From positions 9,857,279 through 9,921,278 of the forward strand of contig OZ025273.1 of the NCBI GenBank assembly GCA_964019165.1: a stretch of 64,000 nt of DNA, written 5' to 3'. Each line of letters opens with the position of its first letter. Position 1 is the stretch's first letter. The translations under genes were made by a program, and so were the position numbers. Below the pieces are notes generated by a model. The model worked only from the letters and a program-made list of their open reading frames with translations. It did no database searches and was not told the origin of the DNA. Shown here one piece after another: positions 1 through 13,479 of this stretch. Origin of the DNA: Mastigias papua (taxonomy: Eukaryota; Cnidaria; Scyphozoa; Rhizostomeae; Mastigiidae).

Positions 1-652
1 CGTGTGTAATGATTTGTCAGCTAAATTTGTGTATATAAGTGTGTAAAATTATGTTGGATATCAGCCAGTAGATCAGTTTGTTAACTCAACATCGTCTATC
101 TCCGGCTCCGTGTTCTCTGTACGTTAAATAAGACCACGTCAAGAACTACCAGCAAAGAGGACAGGCTACAGCACCACGCTACAGCATTTCATATTACTAA
201 AGTGGTTTTAAATATACTTTCCTCTTGATGACCCAGTCTCTCTTGAACTAAATATGTACATATGTAAACTAGTCTTTCATGTGAACGTAGCTAATTTAAA
301 AACTAGTCACAAGTTACATAGCTGTTTCAACGGTTACAGAAGAAATAGAAAAAGAAAAAAAAGGAAAAAGGAAGAAACTGCAGTGTTACATAATGGATTT
401 GTCGAACTTTTGATTAGTAACATTTTATTTGTATCATAGGACTTTGAATATGTAAATATGTGTGACTACTTTAAATAGATGCTTCAACGGTTGCTTTTCT
501 AGTCCTATGTCTTACAAAGTAACACCGTATTTTGGCATAATAGTGTGTCATATAGGGGACTACATATGTCATGATTATAAAACTATGATTAATTTTGCAT
601 TATCATTTGCTGTGATTTACTGGTAGTGTCCAATACCTGTTGTGCTTTTCAG

Positions 653-3600
653 ATGGTTCTCGCTGGTTTGAAGCCTGAACTTATAATGGAAGTATGTTCT
701 CGTGCAATTGCATTCTGGACCTATCAGGTAATGTGCAATTATGTATCATAGCATCGATTCCTTTGCGAATTTGTCTAAAATCTTTAATTAAAGAGCAAGA
801 TATCTGGATTTTATTATCTACAAAGGGATATCGCATCATTTCAATGAGCTTCCTAGATCGCAACTAAAGGAGTCTTATATTATATCTAATACCCCTCAGC
901 ATTGAGATGTATTTAAAGACATGATTAAAAATTACAGGATTTTGTTTAAACATCCCTTTTGCTTCATTTTCTTCTTTAATCTTTAATCTATTACATGATA
1001 AAAATAGGCCATTCCATGTGAAATCAGTAGCAAAACTCAGGTGTTCTAGTAATGTCTCTCAGCTTCCGTTGAAATTGACGGGCTAGTTAATGCTTCTATT
1101 TCGCCTTCTATAGCGAGAGTATTTATTAATATTTCTGATCTACTGATTCATATCAAGGGGAGGGGGAAATTCGAATCTATTTTGGGAGTGCTTCCAGTAT
1201 GGGAGCCGAGTTGAAAGAGGCTTTTGACTACATGCTTTTGACTTTCACATGGTGTTCCACTGCATTGTTTATGTCAATGCCCATATTATATGGCCCTAAG
1301 TATGGGGCAATTGTAGTATATTAGTGTAGTACATAGTCCAATAGTATCAGAAGTTAAACCACATCATTTTTCCATTTCATACTGTCAGTGGAAAGCTCAA
1401 ATTCGCAGTTTAAATATAGTGTGCAATACAAAGCATTTTCGCACAATTTAATCTATATGAGTAGCCAGAGATAGCTCTAGAAATAGCTTTAATGCAACAA
1501 AATGCTTCATCATTTATTGGTTTGATTTAGCAAAAAAAAGCTGCTATATTTGATTTTGGGTGCGTCCTCACTGAGAAAGGCTCCCAACTCCTGGTATATG
1601 CGAATCTCTTAACCACTCGACCATTAATCAATCTCATAGGGAATTACTTAGTCATAAGTCAAGTAACGCAAAATTGCTTAAGTTATTCAGCTTAAGCAGT
1701 GTGCCTAACATATGACTAATTATCTTATCACCAATCATAGCATCGAGTGAACTCTGCAAATTAATTCTTCATTATATCATTACTTCGTTTATCCACAGAA
1801 TTTTAATATTTATTTCCTAGGCCCATAATGAGCGTGTTTATCATGAATATGTCTCTACAAGAGCTAAAGAGTCAAAGAATCAACTGGAAAAGTACTATGA
1901 GTCTCTATTAGCACAAATTCAAAATGAGCTCAACAGTATCCTTTGACATTACTTCATTTTATAGATTTTGTGGTACGTTTTTGTGATCTAAGGTCCATCT
2001 AGAACGATATAAAGCTTTAAATGTAGGAGTTTATATATCAACATTATATCCTTATTAAAATTCATCATCACTCCCCGGTGAAAGACCTTCGGTGTCACAC
2101 TTCATAAGGGTAAGAGAGGGAAAAGTAGTACTTCAGCGCAAGTAATGTTTACAAGATCCTTTATTGACAAAGTTTGATTTTGAAACTTAAGAACAAAAAT
2201 TTACAACTAGTAGACTTGTATTATAGAACAGCACAAGCAAAGGATTTGAACTGCAATAATCTTGATTTAAAGAAAGAAAAGCTGTGGCGTCTAGAGAAAT
2301 TATTTTAATTAGCTTTAGGAATCTTCCTGCTTTGAATTAACCTAGAGACTGTTCGATCCCCGTGATCCTCTGAAAGAAAATCTCTATGGCCATTTGCTGC
2401 TCTCTTCGAAGTTTTATTCGGGTTACTCTTGGTGCTGCAGAGGCAAAGGAAAGTGCTTATGAATTGAGACTGAGAATGGCCCACAAAAGCTATAGAATGA
2501 GTCTTTGGCTACTTCTAAATGTCATTATGACATCACCAGAGAACCGCTTTTGCGATTTACTCCAGGCCCCATACCACCTCTCGACGGGCCAGCTTGAGCT
2601 ACATGAAATATAACAAGGCCTTAAAGCATGCCTGTTTTAGTTTTTGCTCTTTGTGCTGTACCATCAAAGATTGGTAAAGTGTATTGCTGATACTATATGT
2701 ATTGAATGGCATTGTATGCATTCAACGATATTGTATAATATTCCATAATATTACACCTATTGTATATTTTTGATAATTCATGTATTCTGTACTTATTGCC
2801 TGTCATACTATGCTAAGCGTGGTGCCTTCTTGTCTCAACGCATCCACCAGTATGTGCTTCTGATAGTTCTAATAGTTCTTTTGCTACAGGTGGCAACGGG
2901 TGATCTTTGATCTGTTTACAATCTGTTGTACAGAAAATAGCAGAGATAAATTTAAAGCTAGGAAAATCATTTCTATATTTACCTAGCAAAGAATTGTGCC
3001 ACTGGAATTCTTTTTTACTTCAGTAAATAAATCCTGAAAGTCGATTCAACTTGTTTGATTTCATACAGCATGTAAGGCACCTGATTGAGATCTCCAATTA
3101 TAGTTTGCTATTTACGATAATTCACAATGGAAGTTGAACGCCATGTTTCGGTACAGAAGCCCCTACGACAGAGGCAAGAGCCCGTAAAACAGTCGAACAG
3201 AGTTTCAATGGGAACAAGAATAGTAACTGATCATGACTCCTCATTTCACACAATTGGCACTTTAGATGACAGCTGCGTGTCACAAGCAGATCAATATCGC
3301 GCAGGCTTCCAGTTAAATAGTCAAAACCAAGAGAGCCATCCTCAGCAAAACGTACTCGACCAAGTCTATTCCTCTTCTCTTGAAAGAGAGCAAGAGATAA
3401 TTAGACTACAGAAAAAGATGTGCAAATTTCAGCATAGAATAGGGAAACTGCAAAAGAGGGTTGAACAATTACAAAGACTATGAAGTTAGGGCATTGTGGA
3501 TGAATAGACTTCTGTATAGGTCACTTCATTATATGTACTAGATAATGCTAGTGCCAATAGATAATGCCATTATGCTACATTACTACTTTTCAGTGCTTTG

Positions 3601-6600
3601 GGTTTTTACATTGTGTGATACCTAACGCAGGGTATATGGCATCAATGTATTGCAAAGTTTATGACGCTAGCATATTGGAATGTATATGATATGAGTGAAT
3701 TATAAAATATATGACGTCAATATGTTAGACTTTTTGTAATATTGAGCTCTGTTGATTACTAGTTACTATCGGGTTCTTAATTGAGAGTAATGGACGAATC
3801 TCCTCTGACATTTGAACAGTGTTTATGCATCGGCGGCGTTTAAATTTTGAATTGTTCAGCGTAGTTTTATATGTTATAAAGTCTATGGTAAATGGAATGT
3901 AAGCAGGCAAAACCCAGGGGTCAGAAAAGTCCTAGAGTTTCTAGAAATCCCTCTTCTTTTAAGCGTTCGAGAGTAAGAATATGTCCCTGATCTATGCGCT
4001 TTTAATTAGAATGATGCTGCAACTTCTGTTCCTCAAGCTCAACATGGTGGTGTTTCTTTTCCATAAACTTGGTATCGTAAAATGTGAATCTGTTTCAGTT
4101 CCTTAATTTTCTCTCAGATGTGAAGTCGGAAATAACAGGTAATTTATATAAGATTATTCAATTTAACTGCATTAAGTCTTCGTACTTTATTTATGTAATT
4201 TGAAATTAATGTAATAATACCCCTAGCTTGTTTAATGGTCAACTTTATATAATTTCTTGGTAGGTTAAAAAATTCTAGTTTGTCTTGAATCTCCCCGTCT
4301 ACCTTAATATAATGGGGCCATTTTCCTTGCTGTTTGCACCACCCTCTACTTTTCCACGACATAGTACTGATAAATTCAGAGACCAGTTGTTAGTTCATAT
4401 TGAACATGTCAAATGCTGGAATTGACAGTAGAAAAAGAAATGGAACATGACATTGTGTTCCAACTATCTATGTAAGTAGCCACTTATTCCAACATTCCAC
4501 TTTTATTGAAAGAAGGCGATACATTGCTTCATAGGGGCTCATGAGTGAAATATGTCAGTTAAATTTGCTATACCGGTCATAATTCTACAGCTCAATATAA
4601 TACTAGTCCTCCGTGCTACTGCCTATGTTTTCTACGTTGCAGTGAAATCCAAGGAACTTGCGGACACGAAACAGAGGCTATCAGAAGTAACCGAAAAGCA
4701 TGCCGATAGATCACGACAACTCCAACGTCTTCAGGTTAGTATCAGTCATATCAAATTTTTCCTGCTATTAAAGCCATTTTATGCATCAACCAGGCTCATA
4801 CGGGAAGAGCCACGAGTGCTTACGTAATAGAATGACACCCACTTAATATTGTCTACTTTATGATAATGTGGAAAGGGACTTTATTTGGGATGAAAACTTG
4901 CCTTTGCACTATAGACAATGCCTATATTCATATTGTTACTTGCCAACTTAATTTGCTCATTTAGCTTATTTCGACGAAAGCAGAAAGTTTTGTTTAGTTA
5001 CATGGATTCTGACAAGTTTAATGAAATTGACTTGAAATATTAAAGTTCAATAGAAGCAGAGAAATATGAGCTAGAAAATCTAGTTGGCATATGAGTGCTT
5101 TTTTAATTCTTATTCCCATAATTGAATACTAAACCAGTGCAAATCTCTTAATGTTAATGTTCTTTGTTAAACTGTGAAGACAGGACCGCTCCTAAATTTG
5201 TTCTCTGGGTGATGTAGAACCTACATTTTTCCGATAAAATGGGCGCGGTCCCCATTATTGAGGAATATCTGGCTTAATTTTTAATTATTATGTGCGGAAT
5301 TTGTGGGCATACAGTGTGAATCTATAAATCCATGGGCTATCTGCTACACTGTGGTACCTAATTCTGACTCTTAGTTAGTGGCACAGAAATGACAAATTTG
5401 ATTACTTGCCGACAGAACTTTTATCTGTGGAGTGTGACACCCAATACCCCACTGTAGGGAGGGGCCTGTGTGAGGGAGATAACATCCAATATATAATTGC
5501 CTATATTGGCATTGCTCAGTGTCTGAAAGGATGACCCAAAGCTGAAGGATTGAATAAGTATTGTTTCTGTTAGATATTAAGGTATTTTAGCTTGGATACA
5601 GAAAGTAGGGAGCATCATGCTTTAGTACTTGATTGTTCTGGCATCCATACAATTGGCAATAGTCTCTCTTTACCTTATTACTTCTCTTGGCATAGCGGTT
5701 GAATCTAACCAAATGAAAGACTTGTAGAGTACATTAATAAAAAAGAAATAATACTTTTTGTTTTAACACGAAGTGTACCTTTAGCTAACTAAATCATTAT
5801 TAAATATCATAACGAAATAAAACATTTATCCTATAAACGAGCGCTAATCTTCCAGGTATTCGTGTTTTAACTTCTGAGTCTAGCCCTTCAAATATGTTTT
5901 CACTCGTTTTTTGAAACTATTAAGGGTAGGTACCTGACGTAGTTCAGCAGGTATATCATTCCAAGCCTTCAGGGCTGTGTAATGAAATCCTTTGTTTTTG
6001 CAAACTCAGTCCGTACAAAAGCAGCAGAAATTTTACAGACAAGAACGTATTTTAAAGCAAAATATTTGCACACCGACGACCGCAGCTTCATTGGTCTTTA
6101 CCAACTGATTGAGATTAGTTAGACTAACTGTATGGCTTACAGGGCCTGATGGCCTAGCTGATAATCACGACGAGCTTCATTAACATATTAGGTATTGGTC
6201 TGTGATTTTCTTATTGCCATGCATAGCTGCTTTCGACAAGGATATTCAATTCATCTCTTTAGTTATCTTTGTGGTTCTCTAGCTCTTTAATGGCACTTTC
6301 GGTGTAAAAGAACGCAGCGCCACAGAAAGTTAGCACCAAACGCTATGTTGCTATCTTTTTCAAAACATTTTTACCAAAACACACTCAAATCCAAAAGAGA
6401 AGCTGTCATCTGTTATGATTTATCCTACGCAGTTTCATTTGCCAACTTGTCATGCAAACCTTCGAAGACGAAAATGCATTTGTTCTATTTTTCCAGGCCA
6501 TGTATGATTCACTAAGACGAAAGATGGTCACTCCAATGATAATGAATGACACGTCTATAGAAACAGAGCACATGCATGCAATGAAGAACTCTTTCACACT

Positions 6601-9121
6601 GCCAATAGGAACAACATCAGGTAGGTTCTTATTCGATATGGTTATCTTTATGCAATACATTACAAGAAATGTCTGAGAATTGGATAGTGATAATAGATTT
6701 GGTTATATGTACATTCCTTGTTTCTCTGTCAACTGGCTATGAGAGAGGATTTCATGATTTTAAAGTCATAGTTACACACAGCTACTCTATCTGATATTAT
6801 AACCCATGATGTCAGACTGTCAGTTCCGTATCATAATAGTCTATTTGTAATCCAAAAACCATAGAATATTGCATGGCTAACATGTTGCTAGTCAACAGTT
6901 TCGTTTACATTCATAATGCGTTAACTATGTTTATTTCTTCTTTGAGATTTTCGCAGTAAACCATTTAATAGTACAGCTGACTTCATTACTTTATAATCAA
7001 TTGATAACTTCATGCTGTATTGTCTAATATAATATGATGTTATATGGTATAGTGTAGTATAATACAAAATCTGATATGATTTGACAAAAAATGAGAACTA
7101 ACTAATAGTCTCAAAATCAAATACATGTCCACCATGAAACTCAAATTCCCTCTATTCGAGCACTGCTTTGCATCTGTTCTGTCACATGATGTTTCCAAAT
7201 ATCATATTTGGCACATCACACCATTTTATCATGTACATTGCCTCGTCACCAGACAGTCTTAAACTTTTTTAAATAATATAATATAATATCATATCATATA
7301 ATATAATATCATATAATATAATAAAATATAATATAATATAGTATAATATATCGTAACATATAATATAATATAACATAATATAATATTATAAAATATAATA
7401 TGATATAATATAATATAGCATAATATGTTATTATATAGTTGAATAAAATATAATATACTATGATATAATATAATTCAATATAGTATGATTAATATAATAT
7501 AATATAATATAATATAATATAATATAATATAATATAATATAATATAATATAATATAATATAATATAATACAGAATATAACACAGAGTATGAGATATTATC
7601 AGATATGCTACGAACTTTTCCTTTGGTAAGTGAACTTGTCATGTTCTAAAAAAATCAAAACTTGAAACTTTAATCTCCCACTCAGCAATATGCTTCTACT
7701 CGTATCAACTGATCAATGTCATCCAGCATCAAGTCAATCTACATTTTGCTATATTGTTCAAACTAATGTCCTTCCAGGAATGCCAAAGCCATCGTTACAT
7801 GAAGTAGACATTCCCCAAAGGCCAAATCCCACGCCAAACAGTAAGCACATTGTAAATTCATATTTTTAGTTGAAAGGGCTTATGGATAGTCTTCTTTGTG
7901 TGCTAAGCTAATGAATTTCAAAACAAAATACTAGAAGTATGCTTTAGCGCTTAAACCTTTATTTACTAAATATAATTGATTTGCATGCCATATTGCCCCG
8001 TCAATAATTCCCGTCACAACTCACTCTTTCATCGTAAGCTTTGTTCAAGATTCTGTTGAAATCAAAAACGTTGGTTGAAAGATTGTAAATATACGAATTG
8101 ACGATAGAGACTGGTAGATGGTTAAGAGGAGTTGATGTCACATTCTGGCTACATGCAGCTCCAGAATACAGAGGGGGCAAGTGTACTATTGATCGACATC
8201 ACTACCCTTTCCACAAGTGTTTTAATGCTTGTAATGGTGTAAAATGTGTATATATACCTTGCTGATGTGATGTGTTGTCTTAATGGTAGTGAAGCTACTG
8301 ATCACAAGGGCTTCTTCTTCCATAACGCTAAGACGTGTTCGGCTAGTTATGTGACAAAAGATCACGATCAGTATGTTAGCATTGCATACAGTTTGCAGCA
8401 ATAATCCTATTTCTACTCAAGATTTTTACCATCCCATTTGTACCCAAAATAATTTGAGATAAATTAAACAGTATCACCTTAAACTATATATCCTTCAGAA
8501 GGCTTTCAGAGTTGCCGATAGATGTATCTTTACGAAAGGCGCAACAAATGAGATAAATACAGCTAAAACTTGAACCATCGTGCTGTTTTTAGTTTAGGCA
8601 GCAGCGCATTGCACCCAATCGGCAATTAACCCGAATGGTAATCTGCCAGGCTGATGAAGGTCGTCTGTCGGAGCCACTCTATGCGCCTTGATTGTGCCCT
8701 ATCAACCCTCACCAAGCAGGGAGTTATAGCTCGCGAGGAAAGGAGCTTGCTACCCCCAGCTCAAGAAGCCGATAGTATGGGGTAAATCCGTCATTACCAA
8801 GTACTCCACAACATGAAGACTGTTTATGGGACTGATCATTCCCCTCACTATATCTGGGGTGTTTTTGGCTGCAAATGTATCACTTTGATCCAGGAGTAAA
8901 GCTTTCAAAACCAAACGCCAAACACTGTTGCCAATTTACTCTCTTTTGTAGTATTGATACAGTAAATAAATTCACTTCTTTTTGCAGGAGAATTTAATTT
9001 CACGCCTGTCCCTATGGTAGAGCCCAGTAGTGACAGGGGAGTCTTTCCTGTAACAAAATCGAACGCGTTACACAGTCGATTCCAGCTAGAGATTGGCACT
9101 CCCAAGTGTGGGAAGAAGTGA
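653..9121 (+). CDS. CCNB1IP1: HEI10 / CCNB1IP1 homologue, 3' part (7 exons)
   Basis: Seven exons join in phase: 653-727, 1821-1935, 4118-4138, 4643-4734, 6497-6620, 7778-7840 and 8988-9121, giving 207 residues plus TGA. All borders are GT/AG. The first exon reads MVLAGLKPELIMEV then AFWTYQ, the signature following the RING finger of human CCNB1IP1. It is followed by a coiled coil, the YDSLR segment (6500s), an FTLPIG stretch and an FNFTPV tail like the vertebrate C terminus. HEI10 is a RING E3-type SUMO/ubiquitin ligase that marks designated cross-over sites on the meiotic synaptonemal complex. The RING (about the first 70 residues in human) is not visible in 1-652, so its exons must lie upstream of the window. 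The visible length matches the corresponding human portion (about 205 residues). RNF212-type ZMM ligases are the alternative, but the AFWTYQ block favours HEI10. Confidence 0.93.
3127..3483 (+). CDS. Intronic 118-codon ORF with C-terminal coiled coil
   Basis: An uninterrupted ATG-to-TGA ORF lies inside the HEI10 intron 1936-4117, on the same strand, with an in-frame TAA just upstream of the ATG. I do not recognise it. Residues 1-80 are hydrophilic (many Q, S, N). From about residue 88 a helix has hydrophobic residues at every heptad a/d position for four heptads (L, M, F, I, L, V, L), flanked by K, R, E and Q. That is a textbook parallel coiled coil and is very unlikely in non-coding AT-rich intron sequence. 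No splice sites are needed. It could be a nested single-exon gene, a retrocopy, or an alternative terminal exon of HEI10, itself a coiled-coil protein. No AATAAA is apparent soon after the stop. Confidence 0.5.
   Translation: MEVERHVSVQKPLRQRQEPVKQSNRVSMGTRIVTDHDSSFHTIGTLDDSCVSQADQYRAGFQLNSQNQESHPQQNVLDQVYSSSLEREQEIIRLQKKMCKFQHRIGKLQKRVEQLQRL
4118..4138 (+). CDS. CCNB1IP1: 21-nt microexon of HEI10
   Basis: The stretch is bounded by TTTTCTCTCAG and a GT donor (GTAATT). With one base carried from the exon ending at 1935 it encodes NVKSEIT, and it passes one base to the exon at 4643. With it included, the coiled coil from the ELN at the end of the 1821 exon to RLQ at 4734 is 41 residues. This is the same length as the human segment and aligns without gaps (NVKSEIT against SMKGEVT). 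Skipping it also keeps the frame and creates a Met codon at the junction, so a shorter isoform is possible. Confidence 0.8.
7262..7586. repeat. (AATAT)n microsatellite
   Basis: Pentameric AATAT tandem array, degenerate in the first 230 bp and nearly perfect from about 7490 to 7567. It lies in the HEI10 intron between the 6497 and 7778 exons. Confidence 0.95.
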
Positions 9122-9594
9122 GATCATTCAGCAGTTACAGTTGTTCCAAGGTCATCATTACTAGAATTGAATTTGTTCCATGATGACTCTTTGGGAGGCA
9201 ATTTGGTTTATTTATCCTACAGAGGTAGCTACATCATTGTTTTTAACGTTCAGGCATCACTATTCAAAGGCTTGTGGCAATTGCTCTTCATAGTTAAATG
9301 GTTTAATATTCAAATTCAGAGATTAAGAACAAAATGTGAACAGGATTATATCTGTCTAATTTCCAGTATTTTGTAATAGACTTAATTGAAAATAGTTCTT
9401 GGAATTTTGGTCTTTTTGGTATTTTCTATGTAAGAAATGCTTCTCAATAGAAAAATTGTTGATTTTTTGTGTAAGCTTTTATGAATGAGTTGCTAGATGC
9501 GAGATACGAGGGCTAAGATGTGTTTTGTGAAGGATTGATAGTTCGAGAAAAAAGGATAGATCTTTAGTGATTGACTCGTTAACAAGTAAGTACC

Positions 9595-9995
<401 letters not shown>

Positions 9996-10658
9996 TGTAT
10001 GCTAATATTGTTGGAGGAAGAGAAAGACGAAACAGAAAATGGTTGCCGAAGAACAAGTGAAAAATTATTGGCAGATATGGGCTTAATTAGTTAAAGATAA
10101 ATGAAGAATCAATAATACGTTTGTGAAGAACAAAATATCAAGTTGTTCGTTGCTCTTGCACCTTCAATGTCGCAGACAATAGGCTTACTCGAAGTGAACT
10201 CTCAAATAGAAGCCTTTTTCTTTAAGCTGTGAATCCTTTATTTTGTTATCATACCTTACGCCATTACTATCTGAAGTAGCACAACCACTAAAGAATGTTG
10301 TATTCACTTATATCTATATCTTTGCTTTTCAAAACTAAACTAAAGACTTTTTACTTCTGATTTCTTTTAGTATGGCAAATTATGATTGTTTCTGATGCCC
10401 TTTTCCACTGCTTAGCGTAATGGGAAACAGAACAATGTTGCTCATTGGCAATAAATTGAATGTTGAATCTTAAAATAATTGTTTCTGCTCTTATAGACTA
10501 CAACATTCAAAACTTGCATTCAATAGTGACAATATCTTATGTCAGTCTTAGCAATATCAATACTTCTCAAATTTTGCTGCCTCCCTTTATCTCTATTAGT
10601 TCTTTGTTTCCATGACGTTTTACAGTCTTTTTCTCGTTGAAACTTTGTATTTTGGTGC

Positions 10659-13479
10659 TCAGTTGACCACCATCTTAGCTGGGATTCTAATCTTTGCACT
10701 GCGGAGGCTCATCAGTTCGTTGTTATCACCTTCCCTTGCTCCGCTATGATAGTCTTCATCATCATTCCAACCATACCGCAAAGACATGTACAAGCTGGTA
10801 AAGCCTTCAGAATCTTCTCCTGATGATTGCCATTCTTCGTGTTCACTGTCACTTCTCCTAGGATTGTTCTTTTCTCCAGAACCTTGAGAAACGGAATGTT
10901 ATTCAACTAAAGAGCATGGCTCAAAAGCGAAGAGTAGTTTGCAATCGTGCATGATAGAAGAGCTTCAGCTCATTGGTTATCTCCTGGAATTTATATATGA
11001 TGCAATAACCCTTCTAAGCAACTGATGTAATACAGTATGCTGTTTAAGTTCTGTGTAGCAATAGACGTTATGTACTGTAAATTAACATTTTCTTTTCAAA
11101 CTGTATACACTAACATGCAACAATCAACTCTCTAGCCTTTGTTTACAATTCACAGACAAATATGATTGCCAGATGATAGCATGTGATGAGTAAGAATTTT
11201 TATCTTGCAACAGGAAAGGAGACTTTCTATTTTCCTCCTCCGCAGCATTGTTTGTGCTTCAACAAAAAGCAATTAGAAGTCAAGATGTGAGTCAGCATTT
11301 TGAATTCAATTACCAGCATAATCCGAGGAATTTTGATTACTGAAATTAGATAGATCCAGAAGATCCCGCAACAATTCATTACTGTTTTCCGAGTACGGAA
11401 TTAAGTGGAATCAGAGCATATCTATGGCCTGATCTCTTCTTAGCGAAAAAAAAATACGTTATATCTTATATTCACTCATAGTTTGTTACTTTGACAGCAC
11501 TGTCGGTCTCGACAGTAGATAATAATACAGTTCTTTTCAAAGGAGTCTTTCTAATTAACAATAAAATAGACCATTTCAACTCAATTTGGTGAGTAGCTCT
11601 TTTGGATAACAACTGGTCTTCTTTCTTCAACATTAACGCATGGCTTTCCTCATATGTATCGGATGACCTAGGCCTTTCCTTATTTGCGCACAAACAACTC
11701 CTGGTGAAAGAGGACCTACGTAAAAGCTTAAGTCTTGTTAAGGACAATAAGAACAATGCTAAAATATTTACTTTGACTTATTCCTTAACTTCTTAAATTC
11801 ATTATATAAAGTATTCAATAGCTAGTTGATATTAGACAGCGAGTTCCCTTAAAGACTTTTTGCAGACGACTACTGGAAACCAATACAGCAATATTTTGTG
11901 TGGTGTATAATCACTGCTCTGTCGTACTAAGATTGCTTCCTCAAAACGAATTCCATAAGCAGTTTAACTATTGATATTGTGGTTCATACTGTATTGCTTT
12001 ACTGAACAACTCAAACACATTAGCATTTGATCATTGACAAAATTCTTCATTACTGCATCGCGCGTAAAATTGTGCATGTATTCATTGACAGCAAAATACG
12101 AATGGTATACCACTCCCATTACATGCCATCAGTAAGAGTGCTGCCAGAATTATAGCCAATCTCCGTGCTTTTTCTTCTTTCCATAAATTTCCACAAATTG
12201 CAAAGCCAGCCAATAGACATGCATTGTTCAATTTTCTTTTATATATTTGCTATTCTTTAATAAGCAATATGTTCTTATGATGTATTATCATGATCACTGA
12301 ACTCAGACTTATACTATGTGGGCATCCATTTTGGAACTTAAAGAGACAGCTACCAAATATGAACTGAACTTTAACAAAAAATCAGTGCATTGAGAGAAAG
12401 ATAAGTCTGATGTCATCCATACATGTCAGATGTCATTGATGATCAATCATACAGAATAAAGTATCCTCCCTCTCATGTCTGTCACTACAAGCGAGACTTA
12501 TTTCATCAATCTTAATACCCATAGTACTTATTGTACACTTGTCAATTCTTGCTCGTCTAGTATACATAGTTCAATATAGTGTTATAGAAGCAACATGTAA
12601 CAGTTATATCCTCACTGAAACAGCCAGTTAGGTTGTATGGCATTTGATACAATATTGACTATGACAGTATATAGCAATGTTAAAACAACAACTTATGCTA
12701 GCTTGGATTACTCTATGGTTAATTAATTATCAAACTTTGTTCATCTTTTTCGTCCATTAAGAGCTCTCAGTAAAGGTGTTAGATTCTTTGTATGACTTTA
12801 TTGTATATAGGTACTACTATGGTATTGCACAATAAAGCATAATTTGTTGGGAAAGCCTAGTACCTTAGATCTAATGGCATCTTATTGTTGCATAGCAATG
12901 GCTCGTGCAATTTAAGTTGTATCTCATACCTTAATTCAATGTGCAGTGATAGCCGATTTGTGCAATGATTAATCGGTTTTTGCAGTGAATAACAGTATAA
13001 AATGAGCAGCGATAAAGCTATTTATCTCCTCATTAGTGTATTCATATGACTTTGTAACAAAGTTCCTTTGATTGAGATGTCAATTGCAATATCAATATCA
13101 ATCACTAATCAATGTTCATTCTATTTATTTTGTGGCAAAATGACATCGTTCACGCTAAAAGTAAAAACAAATGGAGTGGTCAGAGAACCTGACTTAAGAA
13201 CTCCGCCGAACTACCCTCTATATCAAAAATATATGCAGTGATAAATTTTCCTTATAATTCGGCAGGCTTTACAGCAAAACACTACCTTGATAAAATATCA
13301 TTTCGAGTTGAAACCATGTGCTGCCTTGTATTCATCAGGTCATGATTTATAGCTTCACTATATAGAAATCCAAAGCTATGTAATAAACTCTTCTTACCTC
13401 CATCAAACAGTACATATGCTTGATTCTTTCCCACTGAGAGAATAGCAAAGATGGCAACGATTATTGTCAGAGAGTTCAT
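10659..13479 (-). CDS. Small acidic secreted protein, two-exon model
   Basis: Exon 1 (13479-13398) begins MNSLTIIVAIFAILSVG, a clear signal peptide with likely cleavage near NQA-YV, and ends at a GTAAGA donor in phase 1. Exon 2 (10882-10659) follows a TTCCGTTTCTCAAG acceptor, continues in the matching phase (FDG then GSGEKNNPRRS) and runs 73 codons to TGA. The predicted precursor is 101 residues: a highly acidic, Ser/Gly-rich middle (EHEEW, GEDSEG, NDDEDY), one dibasic NPRR site and a basic tail ending IPAKMVVN. No cysteines occur after the signal peptide. I do not recognise a family; a matrix/acidic secreted peptide or a peptide-hormone precursor are possibilities, not calls. An upstream in-frame Met at 13509 would add ten residues. 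Another phase-1-symmetric exon could hide in the 2.5-kb intron. Confidence 0.5.
13140..13241 (+). CDS. 33-codon small ORF (uncertain)
   Basis: ATG to TGA reads MTSFTLKVKTNG, then VVREPDLRTPPNYP. Composition looks protein-like, but it is too short to assign. It is antisense to the intron of the minus-strand secreted-protein gene, 160 bp from that gene's first exon. It may be chance or an orphan exon. Confidence 0.15.
   Translation: MTSFTLKVKTNGVVREPDLRTPPNYPLYQKYMQ

Noticed and set aside
1..652. Search for the HEI10 RING exon upstream of 653
   Set aside because: No Cys/His-rich open stretch with a phase-0 donor was found, so the RING exons are presumed outside the window.
6406..6660. Minus-strand 84-codon frame
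   Set aside because: Antisense shadow of the HEI10 exon 6497-6620.
11472..11796. Opposed ~95- and 64-codon frames on both strands inside the minus-strand gene intron
   Set aside because: I tested the minus frame as an internal exon. An acceptor-like TTTCACCAG exists at 11700, but the phase does not match exon 1, and the in-phase reading stops after about 22 codons.
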